Shown piece after piece: positions 62,639 through 64,000 of a stretch of DNA of 64,000 nt. Both the position numbers and the translations under genes were made by a program. Below the pieces are notes generated by a model. It was not told the DNA's origin. It did no database searches and worked only from the letters and a program-made list of their open reading frames with translations. Every line of letters begins with the position of its first letter. Positions within the stretch are counted from its first letter, which is position 1. The stretch comes from JAWWOW01 sp033851265 (GTDB lineage Bacteria > Actinomycetota > Actinomycetes > JAWWOW01). The stretch covers positions 431,863 to 495,862 of the forward strand of contig JAWWOW010000003.1 in the NCBI GenBank assembly GCA_033851265.1. The letters run 5' to 3'.

Positions 62639-63151
62639 GTGAGCGCCGAGCCCCTTATCGCTGATCTCGTCCCGCAGCGCCTCGGCGAAGCGGCCGACGC
62701 GGCCACTGGCGTGGTCGTGCGGCTCAGTGGCGCGCGCTACGCCGTACCCATGTATGCCGTTGCCGAGGTCGGTCGCGTCCCACGGGTGACCCGGGTTCCC
62801 GGCGTACCCGACTGGGTTGCCGGCGTGGCCAACTGGCGCGGCCGGATCCTCCCCGTCGTCGACCTGCGCCCGCTGCTCGGCAGCCGCGACCGGGTGATCG
62901 GGCCCGATGCCCGCATCGTCGTCGCCGGAGACGACGCCATCAGCGTCGGCCTCGTCGTCGACGCCGTGGACGGCGTCACCGTGCTTCCCGCCGACGACCT
63001 CGACGCGGCTCCGGCCACGATCGGCCCCGATGCCGCAGCCCTTCTCGCCGGCCAGTGGAGCGATGAGCAGGGCCCGATTGGCGTGCTCGACGTCGCGGCA
63101 CTCCTTCGCCTGCGCGCACAGTTGCCGCACCTCATCGGGCGAAAGAGCTGA
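62639..63151 (+). CDS. CheW-like coupling protein
   Basis: 170 residues from GTG. One CheW domain: V-V-V-R-L-S-G-A-R-Y-A-V-P-M-Y-A-V-A-E-V, then V-P-G-V-P-D-W-V-A-G-V-A-N-W-R-G-R-I-L-P-V-V-D-L-R-P-L-L-G, the hallmark N-x-R-G-x-x-x-P-V-x-D-L. It links chemoreceptors to a CheA kinase, which must be encoded beyond the window or elsewhere. The stop is 2 bp from the MCP start, so both are co-transcribed. Confidence 0.93.
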   Translation: MSAEPLIADLVPQRLGEAADAATGVVVRLSGARYAVPMYAVAEVGRVPRVTRVPGVPDWVAGVANWRGRILPVVDLRPLLGSRDRVIGPDARIVVAGDDAISVGLVVDAVDGVTVLPADDLDAAPATIGPDAAALLAGQWSDEQGPIGVLDVAALLRLRAQLPHLIGRKS

Positions 63152-63153
63152 CC

Positions 63154-64000
63154 ATGGACTTCTCCAAGCGCTTGGCCCGAGTGGCCGCCGTTGCTACCTG
63201 GGGCTCGGTCATCCTCGCCCTTGCCGGCGCAACTGCTCTCACGCATTTCGGCAACAGCACCCTCGTCGCGGACCTGACTCCGTTCTACGCCTGGGCCGGA
63301 CTCGGGCTGGTGTCGGCACTGCTGTTGTCGTTCATGCCGATGATGGAGACCAACAGCGCGTTCGTCCGCAAGAACATTGCGATCTACCGGATCGCGCTGC
63401 TGAGCACCGACCTCGTCTTCGTCACTGGTGCGGTTGCCGTCGGTGGCGGCATCCGAGGGCCGTTCTGGGTGCTCTACCTTCCCGTCATTCTGTTTGCCGC
63501 AGTGGCAATGCCGACCTGGCAGAGCATCGCTCTCGGTTTCGCTGCCAGCGGTGCCCTCGTGGGTGCTTCCGCGATTGCGCACACGATCGAAGCAAGCACG
63601 ATCGGCTACCTCATCCTTGTTGTCCCGGTGCTACCTGCAGTTGCGTGGTTCAACGGAACCCTGTCGTCTTCGGTCTGGCAGTTGCGGTCACAAGCCCGAC
63701 AGCAACGCGATGAGTTGCACAAGCGCGTTGCTCATCTTTCCGAGGTGCTGGCCGGCGCAGCCGATGGTGACCTGACCGTCGATGCAGCGAATGAAGAAGG
63801 ACAACACGAGTCGTTGTCCGGCCTGTCGGAAGCGTTCAACCACACCCTGGACAGCCTGCGGTTACTGGTGACGCAGATTCGGTCGGGTGGGGAGCAGATC
63901 GCGGCGTCGGCGGGGGAGTTGTTGGCGACGGCGGAGGAGCATGCGGCTTCGGCGACGCAGCAGTCCTCGGCGGTGTCGGAGACGACGTCGACGATTGAGG
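63154..64000 (+). CDS. Methyl-accepting chemotaxis protein, 5' part
   Basis: 282 codons are visible before the window ends. Six hydrophobic segments (about 11-31, 44-63, 76-97, 103-120, 124-146, 148-169) with short loops replace the usual two-helix periplasmic sensor. A HAMP-like stretch follows (about 190-240: L-A-G-A-A-D-G-D-L-T-V-D), then the start of the MCP signalling coiled coil (A-S-A-G-E-L-L-A-T-A-E-E-H-A-A-S-A-T-Q-Q-S-S-A-V-S-E). The sensor module probably reads a membrane or intracellular cue. From about 63868 codon use changes sharply to G-ending codons. Confidence 0.9.
   Translation, partial: MDFSKRLARVAAVATWGSVILALAGATALTHFGNSTLVADLTPFYAWAGLGLVSALLLSFMPMMETNSAFVRKNIAIYRIALLSTDLVFVTGAVAVGGGIRGPFWVLYLPVILFAAVAMPTWQSIALGFAASGALVGASAIAHTIEASTIGYLILVVPVLPAVAWFNGTLSSSVWQLRSQARQQRDELHKRVAHLSEVLAGAADGDLTVDAANEEGQHESLSGLSEAFNHTLDSLRLLVTQIRSGGEQIAASAGELLATAEEHAASATQQSSAVSETTSTIE

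Overview
The window is a high-GC chromosomal segment from a mycothiol-producing member of the Actinomycetota. The evidence is that both mycothiol enzymes MshB and Mca are encoded, together with a GTP-type PEP carboxykinase, GlpX, an F420-type split-barrel protein and many GTG/TTG starts. Chemotaxis genes (CheW and an MCP) at the right edge suggest a motile lineage, which mycobacteria are not. I cannot name the genus. I see no rRNA, tRNA, CRISPR array, phage module or intact insertion sequence. The genes are tightly packed, with many 1-14 bp overlaps.

Layout. 1-6.1 kb: a DUF35/thiolase-like pair, an F420-type split-barrel protein, DUF4287, an M1 metallopeptidase lipoprotein, an acetyl-CoA acyltransferase and an SGNH hydrolase. 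6.1-11 kb: sulfur metabolism (cystathionine beta-synthase, MsrA, cystathionine gamma-synthase) and an MFS exporter, with hairpin repeats between genes. 11-17.2 kb: a complete branched-chain-amino-acid-type ABC importer operon headed by an exported membrane-anchored protein. 17.2-23.3 kb: a MoxR/Mg-chelatase-type ATPase with a VWA partner, next to a FIST-domain sensor and a ROK sugar kinase. 23.3-25.5 kb: a MarR regulator with an EmrB/QacA-type exporter. 25.5-29.4 kb: an alpha/beta hydrolase, threonine dehydratase, HPPD and GreA. 29.4-39.5 kb: Mca, ArfB, a PAS-PAS-GAF-SpoIIE-HATPase phosphatase, a DUF255 thioredoxin-like protein, hemolysin III, PEP carboxykinase and a cis-prenyl transferase. 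39.8-53.4 kb: PIN-PhoH, rhomboid protease, a secreted muramidase-like protein, a ferritin, FumC, GlpX, a class V aminotransferase, DUF4245, XseB/XseA, IspH, RmuC and YchF. 53.4-64 kb: secreted proteins including a G1 glutamic peptidase, PhhB, NUDIX, a second hydrolase, an S9 peptidase, MshB, a divergent FtsH-like protease, CheW and the start of an MCP.

Two things stand out. First, the backbone from cbs to ychF has much the same gene content as the Mycobacterium tuberculosis segment around Rv1077-Rv1112 as I recall it (cbs, metB, greA, mca, DUF255, hemolysin III, Z-prenyl synthase, phoH2, fum, glpX, DUF4245, xseB, xseA, lipid-droplet protein, lytB2, DUF6542, ychF). The order is largely kept, although the cbs/metB block is separated from greA by about 19 kb. 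The non-shared blocks (Liv importer, MoxR/VWA, SpoIIE, PEPCK, aminotransferase V) read as lineage-specific insertions. Second, about two dozen genes have a -10-like hexamer, YANNNT, placed 6-8 nt before the start codon with no Shine-Dalgarno. This is the signature of leaderless transcription. In two places divergent genes have overlapping -10 hexamers.

The least explained elements are the short perfect hairpins with 9-10 bp arms and 15-16 nt loops between genes (7545, 7631, 8596, 39570), the FtsH-like protease with an expanded AAA region, and the importer operon with a glycine-rich tethered binding protein.
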